A DNA stretch of 64,000 bases from Salinicoccus luteus DSM 17002 (GCF_000712035.1 NZ_JONV01000006.1:62001-126000); one strand, 5' to 3'; shown: positions 55,399-64,000, counted from the stretch's first letter. Program-made: numbers and translations. Notes: generated from the letters alone by a model not told the origin.

Positions 55399-56349
55399 AT
55401 GGAAATCATCGATACACATTGTGATGCACTGCTGAAACTTCAATCCGACTACAGAGAGGGCTACCGTACCAAGGAACGTAGCCTTGATTTCAAGGATGGG
55501 GAAAATCTCGATACGAGTGCGGAGAAGCTGAGGAAGGGTGGCGTCAAGGTCCAGTTCTTTGCCATCTTCATCCCACCGATGCTGCCGGATAATGAGAAAT
55601 GGCAGCATGCACTCGAACAGGTGGATTGCTTCTATAATGAAGTGTTGGCCGAGGAGGGCTTTGTGCATATCAGGAACTTCGATGAGATCGACCGTTTGGA
55701 AGAAGGGGAGATCGGAGCGGTACTTGCGCTTGAAGGTGCGGATGCTGTAGGAAACGACCTGATGAAACTGAGGACCTTATTCAGACTGGGTGTGTTGTCT
55801 GTCGGCCTCACATGGAATGACGCCAACCTTGCTGCTGATGGGGTTGGAGAACAGAGGGGCGCCGGACTGTCCAAATTCGGTCTCGAGCTTGTAGAATGCT
55901 GCAACAACCATGATGTCCTGGTGGATGTGAGCCACCTTAATCCCGAAGGTGTGGATGATGTAATCAGAAATGCGGACCGGGTCATCGCGACACATTCCAA
56001 TGCAAGGGAGGTATTCGACCATAGGAGAAATCTCTACGATGAGCAGATCAGGGCGCTGATCAACAAAGGCGGCATGGTGAACATCGTATTCAATCCGCCA
56101 TTCATCAAGGAAGGGAATCCCGGCATAGAAGATCTTTTTCCTCATATAGACCGCATCATAGAGCTTGGTGGAGAAAGTGCCATCGGACTTGGATCGGATT
56201 TTGATGGCATCGGCTCATATGTAGGGGGACTTGAAGATGCAGGCGAATATCAGAGTCTTGTAGAGGCGCTTGTCCAGAGATACGGAGAGGCATTCACTGA
56301 AAGAATCACTCATCTGAACTTCAAGGAAAAATTCATGGAAAAAGACTAG
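55399..56349 (+). CDS. Membrane dipeptidase-like M19 peptidase
   Basis: 316-residue amidohydrolase-fold dipeptidase of family M19. Zinc ligands are in IDTHCDALL (His7, Asp9), the bridging Glu in LALEGADAV, DVSHLN and ATHSNAREV; GLGSDFDGI is typical. It cleaves dipeptides, often with D-residues at the second position. ATG 55399 follows AAGGAGGAG; the frame opens earlier but that part includes the promoter. The stop lies in a terminator. Confidence 0.92.
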   Translation: MEIIDTHCDALLKLQSDYREGYRTKERSLDFKDGENLDTSAEKLRKGGVKVQFFAIFIPPMLPDNEKWQHALEQVDCFYNEVLAEEGFVHIRNFDEIDRLEEGEIGAVLALEGADAVGNDLMKLRTLFRLGVLSVGLTWNDANLAADGVGEQRGAGLSKFGLELVECCNNHDVLVDVSHLNPEGVDDVIRNADRVIATHSNAREVFDHRRNLYDEQIRALINKGGMVNIVFNPPFIKEGNPGIEDLFPHIDRIIELGGESAIGLGSDFDGIGSYVGGLEDAGEYQSLVEALVQRYGEAFTERITHLNFKEKFMEKD

Positions 56350-56368
56350 TCCTATGACTAGTCTTTTT
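56339..56368. terminator. Terminator between the dipeptidase and the lipoprotein gene
   Basis: AAAAAGACTAGTC (56339-56351) and GACTAGTCTTTTT (56356-56368) form a perfect 13-bp stem. Both convergent stop codons touch it. Confidence 0.88.
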
Positions 56369-56861
56369 AAGATCCTTCACCTGAATTAAGCGATTCATAC
56401 TTTTCCTGAATCTGGTTATAGCGCTCCTCCACCAGGTTCTCCTGGGATTCTATTTCAGCAAGGAGGTCATCGACCTCTTCTTTGAACTCAGTGCCCCCAA
56501 GCGGATTATAGCTGATGACGGTACGGTTGAACTCACCATTAAGCTCGACCAGTGTTTCAAGGGAATCGATATAGGTGAGCATCTCTTCCTTAAGCTGCTC
56601 GTGTTCTGTTCCGGTGACCGTATAATTATGGATGGTCCGCCTAAAATCTTCGATCCTCGGCAGCATCTCATCATATATTACCTTGAGTTGGGCTTCACGG
56701 TCACCGCCGTCCTCCACCTCACTGAGCATATCTGAAAACTCACTTTCAAGCTCATCGTGATTCCTTTCAAAAGCATCGTATAGTTCATCCAGCGCCTCCT
56801 GATCGGCCTGTGTACATCCTGTGAGAAGCAGAAATAGCAACAGTGGAAGCAATTTTTTCAT
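56367..56861 (-). CDS. Coiled-coil lipoprotein
   Basis: 164 residues. A lipoprotein signal MKKLLPLLLFLLLTGC with lipobox LTGC (Cys16) is followed by a highly charged, almost fully helical mature part with long heptads (for example LDELYDAFERNHDELESEFS). The size and layout resemble small staphylococcal lipoproteins and the YkyA-like group, but no specific family is sure. It is convergent with the dipeptidase and divergent from the MFS gene. Confidence 0.8.
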   Translation of the reverse strand: MKKLLPLLLFLLLTGCTQADQEALDELYDAFERNHDELESEFSDMLSEVEDGGDREAQLKVIYDEMLPRIEDFRRTIHNYTVTGTEHEQLKEEMLTYIDSLETLVELNGEFNRTVISYNPLGGTEFKEEVDDLLAEIESQENLVEERYNQIQEKYESLNSGEGS

Positions 56862-56896
56862 AATACCACCTCACATATATTTTAACATGTATTGGT

Positions 56897-56924
56897 TTGA
56901 TTGGATCGTGTTATGTTGTATAAT
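56897..56924 (+). promoter_or_regulatory. Promoter of the MFS transporter gene
   Basis: TTGATT (56897-56902) and TATAAT (56919-56924) with a 16-bp spacer, about 30 bp before the gene. Confidence 0.65.
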
Positions 56925-56956
56925 AGCCAAGTTGACTTTCTGAATAGGTGATTATA

Positions 56957-58096
56957 ATGAATAGAAAACTATTAATAACATTTACTGTGGGCGTCTTTCT
57001 TCTTGGCATGATGGAACTCATCATTTCGGGTATATTGGAGCTGATGAGTTCGGATCTCGGCATTTCGAATGCCCTGACAGGACAGCTGATTACAGTATAT
57101 GCAGTGAGCTTTGCGGTTTTTGGTCCCATACTCGTCAAAGCAACTGAAAAATTAAGGCCCAAACCCGTCATCCTTGTTTCCCTGATTGTCTTCATTCTCG
57201 GGAATATAATCTTCGGATTGTCCAGTACATTCATAATGCTGGCATTGGGTCGGGTCATCACAGCACTTGCAGCAGCAGTGTTCATCGTCAAGATTATGGA
57301 TATGACTGTGCTGCTTTCGGAACCGGCCATACGCGGACGTATGATTGCACTGGTTTATATGGGCTTCAGTGCAGCAAATGTCTTCGGCATTCCAATCGGA
57401 ACAATCATCGGACAGCAGTTCGGCTGGCGGGTCATTTTCTGGCTTGTTATTGCCATTGCAGTTATAGTAGGATTAGGCATCATTGCCCTGGCCCCGAATA
57501 AAAGGGGCGAGGATCTGGGAGATCCTGTTCCGGACAAGATACTGGACAGAAGGAACATCGTACTCTACATAGGGGTGACGATGTCTGTACTGATCGGCAA
57601 CTATATTGTCCTCGGCTACATTTCACCGCTGATGACCACCAATGGCTACAGCCTAGAAAACGTCTCCATTGCACTGCTGATTGCCGGTGTAGGCGGAATG
57701 TTCGGGACGATCCTCGGCGGCAATCTGGTCGATCGGATCGGTACACGCCGCACCCTGATGATCATGCTGTCGCTGTTCATCATATCGATGGCGATTATGC
57801 CGCTGATATATGGTATACCAGTTTTATTCTATATCAACCTCTTCCTATGGAGCCTCTTCCAGTGGAGCACAAGTCCGGCCGTCCAAAGCGGACTGGTCGA
57901 GAATGTGCAGGGTTCTGCCGCTGTCGTCTTCAGCTGGAACATGTCGGGACTCAACCTCGGCATCGGCATCGGCGCCGTCATCGGCGGCATCTACATCAGC
58001 CAGTTCGACATCGGATATGCACCATGGCTCAGTGTATTCATCATTGCATTGGGACTTGTATGTGCGGTATTCGTCAAAGAACCGGAGCAGACATAA
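56957..58096 (+). CDS. MFS transporter (DHA1-like exporter)
   Basis: 379-residue major facilitator with 12 predicted helices. Family marks include the first-helix acidic residue in GMMELIISGILELM, motif A-like KATEKLRPKPVI, and DRIGTRRTLM in the second half. It resembles AraJ/NepI-like sugar or nucleoside exporters; substrate is unknown. ATG 56957 is used; an in-frame GTG nine bases earlier overlaps the AGGTG site. Confidence 0.87.
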   Translation: MNRKLLITFTVGVFLLGMMELIISGILELMSSDLGISNALTGQLITVYAVSFAVFGPILVKATEKLRPKPVILVSLIVFILGNIIFGLSSTFIMLALGRVITALAAAVFIVKIMDMTVLLSEPAIRGRMIALVYMGFSAANVFGIPIGTIIGQQFGWRVIFWLVIAIAVIVGLGIIALAPNKRGEDLGDPVPDKILDRRNIVLYIGVTMSVLIGNYIVLGYISPLMTTNGYSLENVSIALLIAGVGGMFGTILGGNLVDRIGTRRTLMIMLSLFIISMAIMPLIYGIPVLFYINLFLWSLFQWSTSPAVQSGLVENVQGSAAVVFSWNMSGLNLGIGIGAVIGGIYISQFDIGYAPWLSVFIIALGLVCAVFVKEPEQT

Positions 58097-58127
58097 TAAT
58101 AAGCCAGTAAAAAGGGTGTGAGGATAA

Positions 58128-58427
58128 ATGTTCATCAGATTGATACTAATTATTGCGCTATCATTTTTCGTCATATATGGACTCAACTATCTGGATCTGG
58201 CAGACATCGGCTACAGCTTCCAATCTGTAGCAGTCACTGCCATCACCTTGATTGTCCTCGGACTGCTTTATCGCGTCTTTACGAAATTCCTGAAAGTTTT
58301 TCTATTCATATTCGTATTTCTGCCCCTTGTGGCGCTGCTCATATATTACCTCTATTCATACGTCACAGGCACGCCGGTGGAGACAATTGATATGGACTGG
58401 ATAGGAAAAGGAACTCAATGGTTTTGA
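58128..58427 (+). CDS. Small three-helix membrane protein
   Basis: 99 residues with three predicted transmembrane helices (about 4-20, 32-50, 55-80) and a short outside tail. No recognised family. The start has AAAGGGTGTGAGG. It follows the MFS gene by about 30 bases and may share its transcript. The stop codon is inside a terminator. Confidence 0.72.
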   Translation: MFIRLILIIALSFFVIYGLNYLDLADIGYSFQSVAVTAITLIVLGLLYRVFTKFLKVFLFIFVFLPLVALLIYYLYSYVTGTPVETIDMDWIGKGTQWF

Positions 58428-58438
58428 GTTCCTTTTTT
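58406..58438 (+). terminator. Terminator overlapping the small membrane protein stop
   Basis: AAAGGAACTCAA (58407-58418) pairs with TTGAGTTCCTTT (58424-58435); T residues follow. Confidence 0.85.
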
Positions 58439-58479
58439 TAGTGCCTGAAAGTCCACATTGTGACAGCCGCTGAGCAGAT

Positions 58480-59219
58480 TCAGGATCTGAACAGTGTAAC
58501 CAGTGCTGCAATAATGAATGCACCTCCGAGGAAGGCGAAGTAATTTTTGAAAGTGCCTTCCTTCAATTCATCTTTGAACACATTGAAGATGATGCCCCCG
58601 GCAAGAAGGGAGACGGCAATGCTTACTGCCACTTCATGCACCTTTAATGTGATGCCTATCAGCCATCCAATCAGTATGGCTGCACTCAGAACCCATCTGC
58701 CATACTTTTCATAGTCTTTCTCATGAATTTCCTTAAGTGTAAAATCCGTAGCAATGAAGTGGGCCGATAAAGCGATGAAATAGGTCACCATGCCCATATA
58801 ACTTGAAAATTCTTCCCGTACCAGCAGGTAGCCAATTGTGACATTGTACAGAAAGAAAGCAGTCATATGGACGAGCAGTACCGGAAACGAACGGGAGGGG
58901 GGCTGTCATCTTCTACCTCATCCTTGCTCTTTGCCAGCATATCCATCCCGTAGTACAAGAGCAGCCCAAAAAGGGCGAGCAGATACGTATAGTTGTCCAG
59001 GTATATTGTCCAGCTTTCCACTGCCGTTTTGACCCTCTCGAGATACTTGTTCAATTCAGGCAAGAGAATGAGGAATACATAGGCAAGTGCAGCGCCCCCA
59101 AACGTCGAGAACCAGAGACTCCTCGGAGAAGAGGTCGAGAGTTTTACATATTTCGAAGTGAAATGTACAGCTATGAAGCCGACGACAAATAAAAGACTCA
59201 ACCAGTGAGTGGTTGACAT
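58480..59219 (-). pseudogene. Membrane protein gene (ZIP-like layout) split by a frameshift in a C6 tract
   Basis: Two minus-strand frames, 59219-58863 (118 aa) and 58866-58480 (128 aa), behave as halves of one protein of about 246 residues and eight hydrophobic segments. The first half holds STFGGAALAYVFLILLPELN, resembling ZIP-type metal-transporter helices, and a linker AKSKDEVEDDSPP. At CCCCCC (58897-58902 as G on the plus strand) the frame is lost; adding one C would continue as SRSFPVLLVHMTAFFLYNVTIG, a full membrane helix. The second frame's ATG has no ribosome-binding site and sits mid-helix. It is either a pseudogene, a sequencing error, or a slippage-controlled gene. Confidence 0.72.
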
Positions 59220-59397
59220 AATACTCCCCCTTACTATTTATGAATGGAATTTCCAAGCATGTACTGTTTGGTAGTTATAACCGGAATATCGAATTCTATT
59301 CAGTATATTTCATGGGTATCGGGGTTTTAAGAAGAATTAAAAAAGGAAACAGTACACTACTGATATAGCAGAAAAAGCTCAGGGAGTAGGTGGCAGT

Positions 59398-60852
59398 ATG
59401 TTCTGGATGGATTGGCAATGGTGGAATACAGTGAGCAATATCGCTCTGATAATAAATATTATTTTGGCAGCCTTTATGGTCATTTTTGGAAAAAAGGATG
59501 CGACGTCCTTATGGGCATGGCTGATGGTTCTATTCTTCCTTCCGGTGCTCGGCTTCTTCCTTTATCTGCTCCTTGGCAGGTCGGCCGGAAAAAAGGAGTG
59601 GTCCAACAATACGCTCCCATCAATAGGCGGGATGCTGGAATGCCAAAAAGAATCATTTGCCGATAATCGTCTGTTCCTGCCCGACTCGCTTCCTGGACAG
59701 CTTCGATCTTTGGTCGGTATGCTGCTCAAAAATGATGACTCCGCACTTTCGCAGGAGAACAAGGTGAGTGTGTACACGGATGGCCAGGAGAAATTCGAAG
59801 CTCTTTTTGATGATATACAGGCAGCCAAACAGCATATTCATCTGCAGTACTACATAGTGCGGGAAGATAGGCTCGGCAGCCAATTGCGCGACTTGCTTAT
59901 ACAAAAAGCCAAGGAAGGTGTAAAAGTACTCTTCCTGTACGATGGCTTCGGTTCACGAAAAATCGGAAGAAAGTTCTTTTCTGAACTTCATAGACAGGGG
60001 GGAGAGGCAAAGTCTTCCTTTCCCATCGTGTCATCTCTGCTGAAATTAAGACTGAATTTCAGAAACCACCGCAAGCTGGCCGTCATCGATGGCCGGGTTG
60101 GCTATATGGGCGGTTTTAACGTTGGAGATGAATATCTTGGACAAAACGAGGCGCTCGGCTACTGGAGGGACACACACCTTCGCATGGAAGGAATCTCCGT
60201 TCATCTGCTCCAGGAACGTTTCATCTTGGACTGGACCAAGGCCAATCGGGATAATGGCATTAATTTTGATGACAGCTATTTCCCTGATCCCGCTTCAGAT
60301 GGAGACGTGCCGCTGCAGATTGTTTCCAGTGGACCTGACGCACGTGGTGGGGAAATTTTGCATGGTTTCATCAAAATCATCCAGGAAGCTGAAGATTATA
60401 TCTATATACAGAGTCCCTATTTCATCCCAACACCGGGTTTTCTTGCTTCCCTTCGTGTTGCAGCTTTGAGCGATGTGGACGTCCGGATTATGATACCCAA
60501 CAAGCCGGACCATCCGTTTGTCTACCCGGTGACATTCTCCTTCGTGGCTGAGATGATGAGGGCAGGAGCAAAGATCTATATATACGAACATGGCTTTCTC
60601 CATGCCAAATCGATGGTGGTCGATGATAAAGTCTCTTCAGTCGGTACTTCGAATGTCGACATGAGGAGTGCCGAGCTGAATTTTGAATTGAATACTTTCA
60701 TCTATCACAGAAGATTTGCACAAGAGATGAAGGAAATCTTCCACAAGGATATGGCTTCTTCAACACAGCTTACCGAAGAGACGTACAATGACCGCTCCTT
60801 CTATCAAAAAGCGAAGGAATCCGTCTTCCGGCTGCTTTCTCCATTGCTCTAA
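59398..60852 (+). CDS. cls: Cardiolipin synthase
   Basis: 484-residue phospholipase-D-superfamily enzyme that joins phosphatidylglycerol molecules to cardiolipin at the membrane. Two N-terminal transmembrane helices (about 10-30, 36-60), then two HKD motifs: NHRKLAVIDGRVGYMGGFN and LHAKSMVVDDKVSSVGTSN. ATG 59398 follows AGTAGGTGG. The gene stands alone, ending at a terminator. Confidence 0.95.
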   Translation: MFWMDWQWWNTVSNIALIINIILAAFMVIFGKKDATSLWAWLMVLFFLPVLGFFLYLLLGRSAGKKEWSNNTLPSIGGMLECQKESFADNRLFLPDSLPGQLRSLVGMLLKNDDSALSQENKVSVYTDGQEKFEALFDDIQAAKQHIHLQYYIVREDRLGSQLRDLLIQKAKEGVKVLFLYDGFGSRKIGRKFFSELHRQGGEAKSSFPIVSSLLKLRLNFRNHRKLAVIDGRVGYMGGFNVGDEYLGQNEALGYWRDTHLRMEGISVHLLQERFILDWTKANRDNGINFDDSYFPDPASDGDVPLQIVSSGPDARGGEILHGFIKIIQEAEDYIYIQSPYFIPTPGFLASLRVAALSDVDVRIMIPNKPDHPFVYPVTFSFVAEMMRAGAKIYIYEHGFLHAKSMVVDDKVSSVGTSNVDMRSAELNFELNTFIYHRRFAQEMKEIFHKDMASSTQLTEETYNDRSFYQKAKESVFRLLSPLL

Positions 60853-60866
60853 AGAATTATTGTCAG

Positions 60867-60897
60867 GTGTCCCAGACCATGATCCGGGACACTTTTA
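60867..60897 (+). terminator. Terminator after cls
   Basis: GTGTCCC (60867-60873) and GGGACAC (60886-60892) enclose a 12-nt loop and are followed by TTTT. Confidence 0.7.
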
Positions 60898-61012
60898 TGT
60901 GCAGGGATTCTTGGTTATATTGGTTATCGGTTTTTCAAAAGGATTGATTCTTATTCCATCTTTTGGATGTGATACGATATAATTGAGAAAACTTTACTTT
61001 AGGAGGTCGGCC

Positions 61013-62203
61013 ATGCAACAATCCCACGTTCCCGTACAGTCATCATCCAGAGTCCTTGAAATTGATGCGGTACGCGGATTTGCACTTTTTGGCATTCTGA
61101 TGATGAATATCATGAGTTTTGCCGGTCCCCATATGGAGGATCAGTTGACGATGAACACGAGTGCCATCTATTCAGGCACCAATTCAATCGTCATCTTTTT
61201 AATCAATACGCTTGTAACTTCCAATTTCTACACGATGTTTTCTTTCCTTTTTGGACTTGGTTTCTATATCTTCCTCTCCAGAGCCGAAATGAAGCAGGGT
61301 TCCACCTACCTGCTTTTCATTCGAAGAATGCTCATACTGCTCGTCATCGGCATCATCCACGCGGTATTCCTCTGGTATGGTGATATCCTTACCGTCTATG
61401 CAATTACAGGACTGCTGCTGCTTTTCTTCTACCGGCTGCCTCCGAAGTTCAACCTTGCCATCTCGGGAGTGATTCTTCTGCTCGGCACCGTATTTGTACT
61501 GCTGCTTACACTCCTGATGTTTTCGATACGGGATGTGGACATGGGTGCGGTTTCCGCTTCCAGTTATGGCGTGGATATGATGGCGGCAGCTTCCGGCTCC
61601 TACGGAGACATCATTTCATTGAATATGTCGATATTAGGGCTGATGATGACGAATAACATAGTGATGGTGCCGCTTGTACTGGCAGTCTTCCTGATTGGCC
61701 TGTACGTTGGCCAGAAGGGCTATTTCGATAGGCTGGATTCGATTCGTGGACTGCTGTGGAAAGTGGTGATTTTCGGAATTGGAATCGGTCTGCCGATAAA
61801 GCTCGTCACCGGATACGGAATGACATACGGCATGGATGATCCCGCATGGTCGATCGCAACCATGCTTGCCTATACTCTGGGTGGGCCGTTGATGTCACTT
61901 GGCTATATAGCGGTGCTGCTGCTCATACTGATGCGGTTCAAAGGGCTCACCAGACTGCTTCAGCCGGTAGGGCAGATGGCACTGACGAACTACATTCTGC
62001 AGAGTATTGTTATGATCATCGTGTTCTTTGGATTCGATTTGTTCAATACGATCGGGGCAGTGTGGTTCCCTCTGATTGTACTCACAACATTCATGCTTCA
62101 GATTGTTCTCAGTCATATGTGGATGAAGGCCTTCAGCTATGGTCCACTGGAGTGGATCTGGCGCATATTGACATATGGCAGAATATTGCCGATTAAAAAA
62201 TAA
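61013..62203 (+). CDS. DUF418 family membrane protein
   Basis: 396 residues with about ten predicted helices. The opening RVLEIDAVRGFALFGILMMN is the family hallmark, related to acyltransferase-3 membrane proteins; the C-terminal DUF418 part has GQMALTNYILQS and WMKAFSYGPLEWIWR. B. subtilis YeiB/YxaH-like relatives have unknown function. ATG 61013 follows AGGAGG; a TATAAT at 60978-60983 lies about 30 bp before the start. The stop lies in a terminator hairpin. Confidence 0.88.
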   Translation: MQQSHVPVQSSSRVLEIDAVRGFALFGILMMNIMSFAGPHMEDQLTMNTSAIYSGTNSIVIFLINTLVTSNFYTMFSFLFGLGFYIFLSRAEMKQGSTYLLFIRRMLILLVIGIIHAVFLWYGDILTVYAITGLLLLFFYRLPPKFNLAISGVILLLGTVFVLLLTLLMFSIRDVDMGAVSASSYGVDMMAAASGSYGDIISLNMSILGLMMTNNIVMVPLVLAVFLIGLYVGQKGYFDRLDSIRGLLWKVVIFGIGIGLPIKLVTGYGMTYGMDDPAWSIATMLAYTLGGPLMSLGYIAVLLLILMRFKGLTRLLQPVGQMALTNYILQSIVMIIVFFGFDLFNTIGAVWFPLIVLTTFMLQIVLSHMWMKAFSYGPLEWIWRILTYGRILPIKK

Positions 62204-62226
62204 GACCTCACAGGTCTTATTTTTTT
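62198..62226. terminator. Bidirectional terminator between DUF418 and DUF421 genes
   Basis: AAATAAGACCT (62198-62208) and AGGTCTTATTT (62212-62222) form a perfect stem with T or A runs on both sides, overlapping both convergent stops. Confidence 0.88.
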
Positions 62227-62750
62227 ACCTCTTTGAACAGTCTGTCCAAGCTCGGCTCATCGGATTGATTGCTGATGACGGAAATGCTGCCGTCGGTCTC
62301 AAGGACGACTGCCATGACTTCGGACATGTCATCCTTGCCGCTTGAGCGGGCCGCCTGCCTGATTTCAATTTCCAGCACCCGTTCCTTCTTCATGTTATGT
62401 GCCAGGAATTCCCCATTATAGTAGAGCAGGGCGGGCTGTGATTTGATGAGATTGCTGAATGCCCGGCTTTTTACAGAAATTTTGGTGAAGATGTACTGCA
62501 TGATGACGAGCACAAGAAAAGCAGTGATGCCCTGGGCGAGGGTGATGTCCTTGCTCGTGATGATGCTGGCAAGGATGGATCCGAGTGCGATCGTTACGAT
62601 AAAATCAAAGGCGTTCATCTTGGTCAGGGTCCGCTTGCCGCTCACCCGGAGGAGGACCACAAGAGAAAGGTAGGCCATGACTCCGACCAGCACAGTCCGT
62701 ATAATGACATCAAAGTTACTGAATATGACTTTATCGAATTCGAGGATAAT
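62217..62750 (-). CDS. DUF421 family membrane protein, probable ATT start codon
   Basis: YetF/YdfS-like protein. About three transmembrane helices precede a cytoplasmic mixed domain with IKSQPALLYYNGEFLAHNMK. Family proteins begin about 12-15 residues before the conserved I-x-R-T sequence. In this frame no ATG, GTG or TTG occurs there; the first standard codon is a GTG (62693) inside the first helix. An ATT at 62750 lies five bases after AGGGAGG and gives ILEFDKVIFSNFDVIIRTVL at the front, 177 residues in all. It begins 16 nt after the C45 gene stop, so coupled translation is likely. The domain is shorter than usual (about 220). Confidence 0.78.
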   Translation of the reverse strand: MILEFDKVIFSNFDVIIRTVLVGVMAYLSLVVLLRVSGKRTLTKMNAFDFIVTIALGSILASIITSKDITLAQGITAFLVLVIMQYIFTKISVKSRAFSNLIKSQPALLYYNGEFLAHNMKKERVLEIEIRQAARSSGKDDMSEVMAVVLETDGSISVISNQSDEPSLDRLFKEVKK

Positions 62751-62766
62751 ATCCGCCTCCCTGGGT

Positions 62767-63819
62767 TTATGTTCTGGATTTCAACTGCCAGTCGGCACTG
62801 GTGAAGCTGAGATCCGTATCGATCTTTCCGAAAATCTGATCCTGTGTACTGTCATTGCCGTCAAGCCAGTCTGCGAAATCAAATTCATGCATCTGTCCCT
62901 CTCCACCGAGGCGTATGCCGGCTTTCAGGTTCTTCCTGTCATATATGGATGTATGGATGGTGCCAGCCCAGCTTCTGTAGTTGTCCACGAAAAGGCCATG
63001 GGCCGGATCAGTGAAGAGGGCGAGCAGTTCTTCCCTGGAAGCGGAGTGTATATCGTGAAGGATATCAAGACGCTCCTTTGAGTCGACAAGGTATCTCCTG
63101 TTTTCGTGTGCAAGCTTCTCGTAATGGTTCGTACATATGTGGGCTTCGCGGAATTCCATGCCACGGGCGGAAGTTTCTGCAATGAAGGAGTCATTATTCC
63201 TGTCCTGGATGATATAGCTGAAGCCGCCACGGTGGGGAAGCGCCTGAAGTAATGCCTTCGCCTCATCTGCAGTGCGGCACAGTTCAAGGATGAAGCGGCC
63301 GATGATGAAGCATGTAAAACCATCGAACGGCTGCTTCCTGTTCATGAAATTATAGGCCATGACAAGGCCATGTTCGTTCATGCCGTCCATTCTACCCGTT
63401 ACCCTGGATGCAGGCCCAATATGCGCGTATCCGTGATCCGGCTGAAACAGTTTGTACATTCCATCGTAAGTATTTGGATGGTAATCATAATTTCTGATGA
63501 ATAATTCATCATCCATATAGACACTGCATCCATTATCACGCGGAGAAACCCTGTAGTGGGCAAGATTGAGCAGCACCTCATGGTCGGTGATTTCAAGCGC
63601 CTCCTGAAGCCCCATGATTTCCTCCCAGATATGGGGGGCAAAGTGGATGTAGAGCTGCTTTGTTTCGTTGTAGTCGAGGTCGAATTTCGGTCGGCGCTTT
63701 ATCCACTCGTAGTTTCTGTTCTGCATGTAGTGGGTCTCCTTCAGCCATCTGCCCTGCTGGATGCCATAGTCGAAATGGCGCCCTCTGAATGGCTGGACCA
63801 AAGCGTTTATCTTCTGCAT
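62767..63819 (-). CDS. C45-type Ntn hydrolase (acyl-CoA:6-aminopenicillanate acyltransferase-like)
   Basis: 350-residue member of the C45/choloylglycine-hydrolase-like Ntn family. The putative autocatalytic site is Gly97-Cys98 in RDNGCSVYMDD, with Cys98 as the new N-terminal nucleophile; FIRNYDYH and GRMDGMNEHGLVMAYNF are family motifs. Substrates are usually amide or ester bonds of acylated amines; none can be named. ATG 63819 follows GAGGAGC. DUF421 follows on the same strand and an unidentified gene precedes it, 15 bases upstream. Confidence 0.85.
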   Translation of the reverse strand: MQKINALVQPFRGRHFDYGIQQGRWLKETHYMQNRNYEWIKRRPKFDLDYNETKQLYIHFAPHIWEEIMGLQEALEITDHEVLLNLAHYRVSPRDNGCSVYMDDELFIRNYDYHPNTYDGMYKLFQPDHGYAHIGPASRVTGRMDGMNEHGLVMAYNFMNRKQPFDGFTCFIIGRFILELCRTADEAKALLQALPHRGGFSYIIQDRNNDSFIAETSARGMEFREAHICTNHYEKLAHENRRYLVDSKERLDILHDIHSASREELLALFTDPAHGLFVDNYRSWAGTIHTSIYDRKNLKAGIRLGGEGQMHEFDFADWLDGNDSTQDQIFGKIDTDLSFTSADWQLKSRT

Positions 63820-63834
63820 ATGATTGATGCTCCT

Positions 63835-64000
63835 CTATTTATTATGCTTTTCCTGGACGGTTTCTGTGTATGTTGGAACATTGTACTCATGTACATGCCA
63901 TTTGGAATCGATGAATTGAATATGACTCAGGCTGCAGTTGTCGAGCTTTGTCCGGAGCATATCGATTTCATCGCTGTACAACGACAATATGGATTTGATT
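63835..64000 (-). CDS. C-terminal end of an unidentified gene (5' part beyond window)
   Basis: An open minus-strand frame of about 54 codons ends at TAG 63835-63837. Residues such as YSDEIDMLRTKLDNC and HIQFIDSKWHVHEYNVP show a plausible soluble protein C-terminus. Not identifiable from this fragment. It is 15 bases upstream of the C45 gene and likely in the same operon. Confidence 0.6.
   Translation of the reverse strand, partial: IKSILSLYSDEIDMLRTKLDNCSLSHIQFIDSKWHVHEYNVPTYTETVQEKHNK

Overview
The window looks like chromosomal core DNA of a low-GC-phylum (Bacillota) coccus of the family Staphylococcaceae. Gene order follows the Bacillus/Staphylococcus backbone: menD-menH-menB-menE, pckA/metK, mnmM-mnmL, leuS, murJ-rsuA, pepV-dat, ytmP-trmB, ytpQ-ytpR-sftA-like-murC-ytxG-ytxH-aroA-ccpA, acuCBA/acsA, fhs and tyrS. 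Codon use is balanced to GC-rich at third positions, clearly richer than Staphylococcus. A halophilic relative such as Salinicoccus is my best guess. That is an inference; no rRNA gene is present to confirm it.

Layout. 1-4.5 kb: menaquinone genes (menD truncated by the window edge), then yidD and a Nudix hydrolase. 5-8.4 kb: divergent pckA and metK, metK behind a SAM-I riboswitch, then a tiny acidic lipoprotein gene. 8.7-16.2 kb: a membrane-anchored NERD protein, a succinate-semialdehyde-type dehydrogenase, a CrcB/Fluc pair, proline dehydrogenase, a gamma-carbonic-anhydrase-like protein, an alpha/beta-hydrolase lacking its nucleophile serine, and the tRNA-modifying pair mnmM/mnmL. 16.3-25.5 kb: an ABC-2 transporter, an alkyltransferase, T-box-controlled leuS, a flavoprotein, MurJ-type flippase and a pseudouridine synthase. 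25.5-34 kb: a repeat-containing YtxH-like protein, pepV-dat, ytmP-trmB, patB, and an M42 peptidase coupled to an EIIC-like membrane protein. 34-42 kb: ytpQ-ytpR, an SftA-like protein without a P-loop, murC, ytxG-ytxH, aroA and ccpA. 42-48 kb: the acetyl-CoA synthetase acetylation circuit acuCBA/acsA, then fhs. 48-64 kb: a class A PBP, T-box tyrS, lemA-TPM, a YjiH transporter, dipeptidase, MFS exporter, a frameshifted membrane protein, cardiolipin synthase, DUF418, DUF421 and a C45-type Ntn hydrolase, ending in a partial gene.

Themes. Central carbon and acetate control sit together (ccpA, acuCBA, acsA, pckA), with cre-like sites at ccpA and yjiH. Cell-envelope work is represented by murC, murJ, PBP, dat, cls and yidD. 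Translation genes carry classical RNA switches. Several stress-type genes (acidic lipoprotein, YtxH-like repeat protein, ytxGH, perhaps proline dehydrogenase) have SigB-like promoters, all with 13-nt spacers. Many terminators are long perfect palindromes shared by convergent genes or contain the stop codon.

I saw no insertion sequence, prophage, CRISPR array, tRNA, rRNA or recognisable defence island. The most interesting signals are degenerate enzymes kept in conserved positions, a homopolymer frameshift, a probable ATT start codon, a structured non-coding interval after dat, and the SigB-like promoter set.
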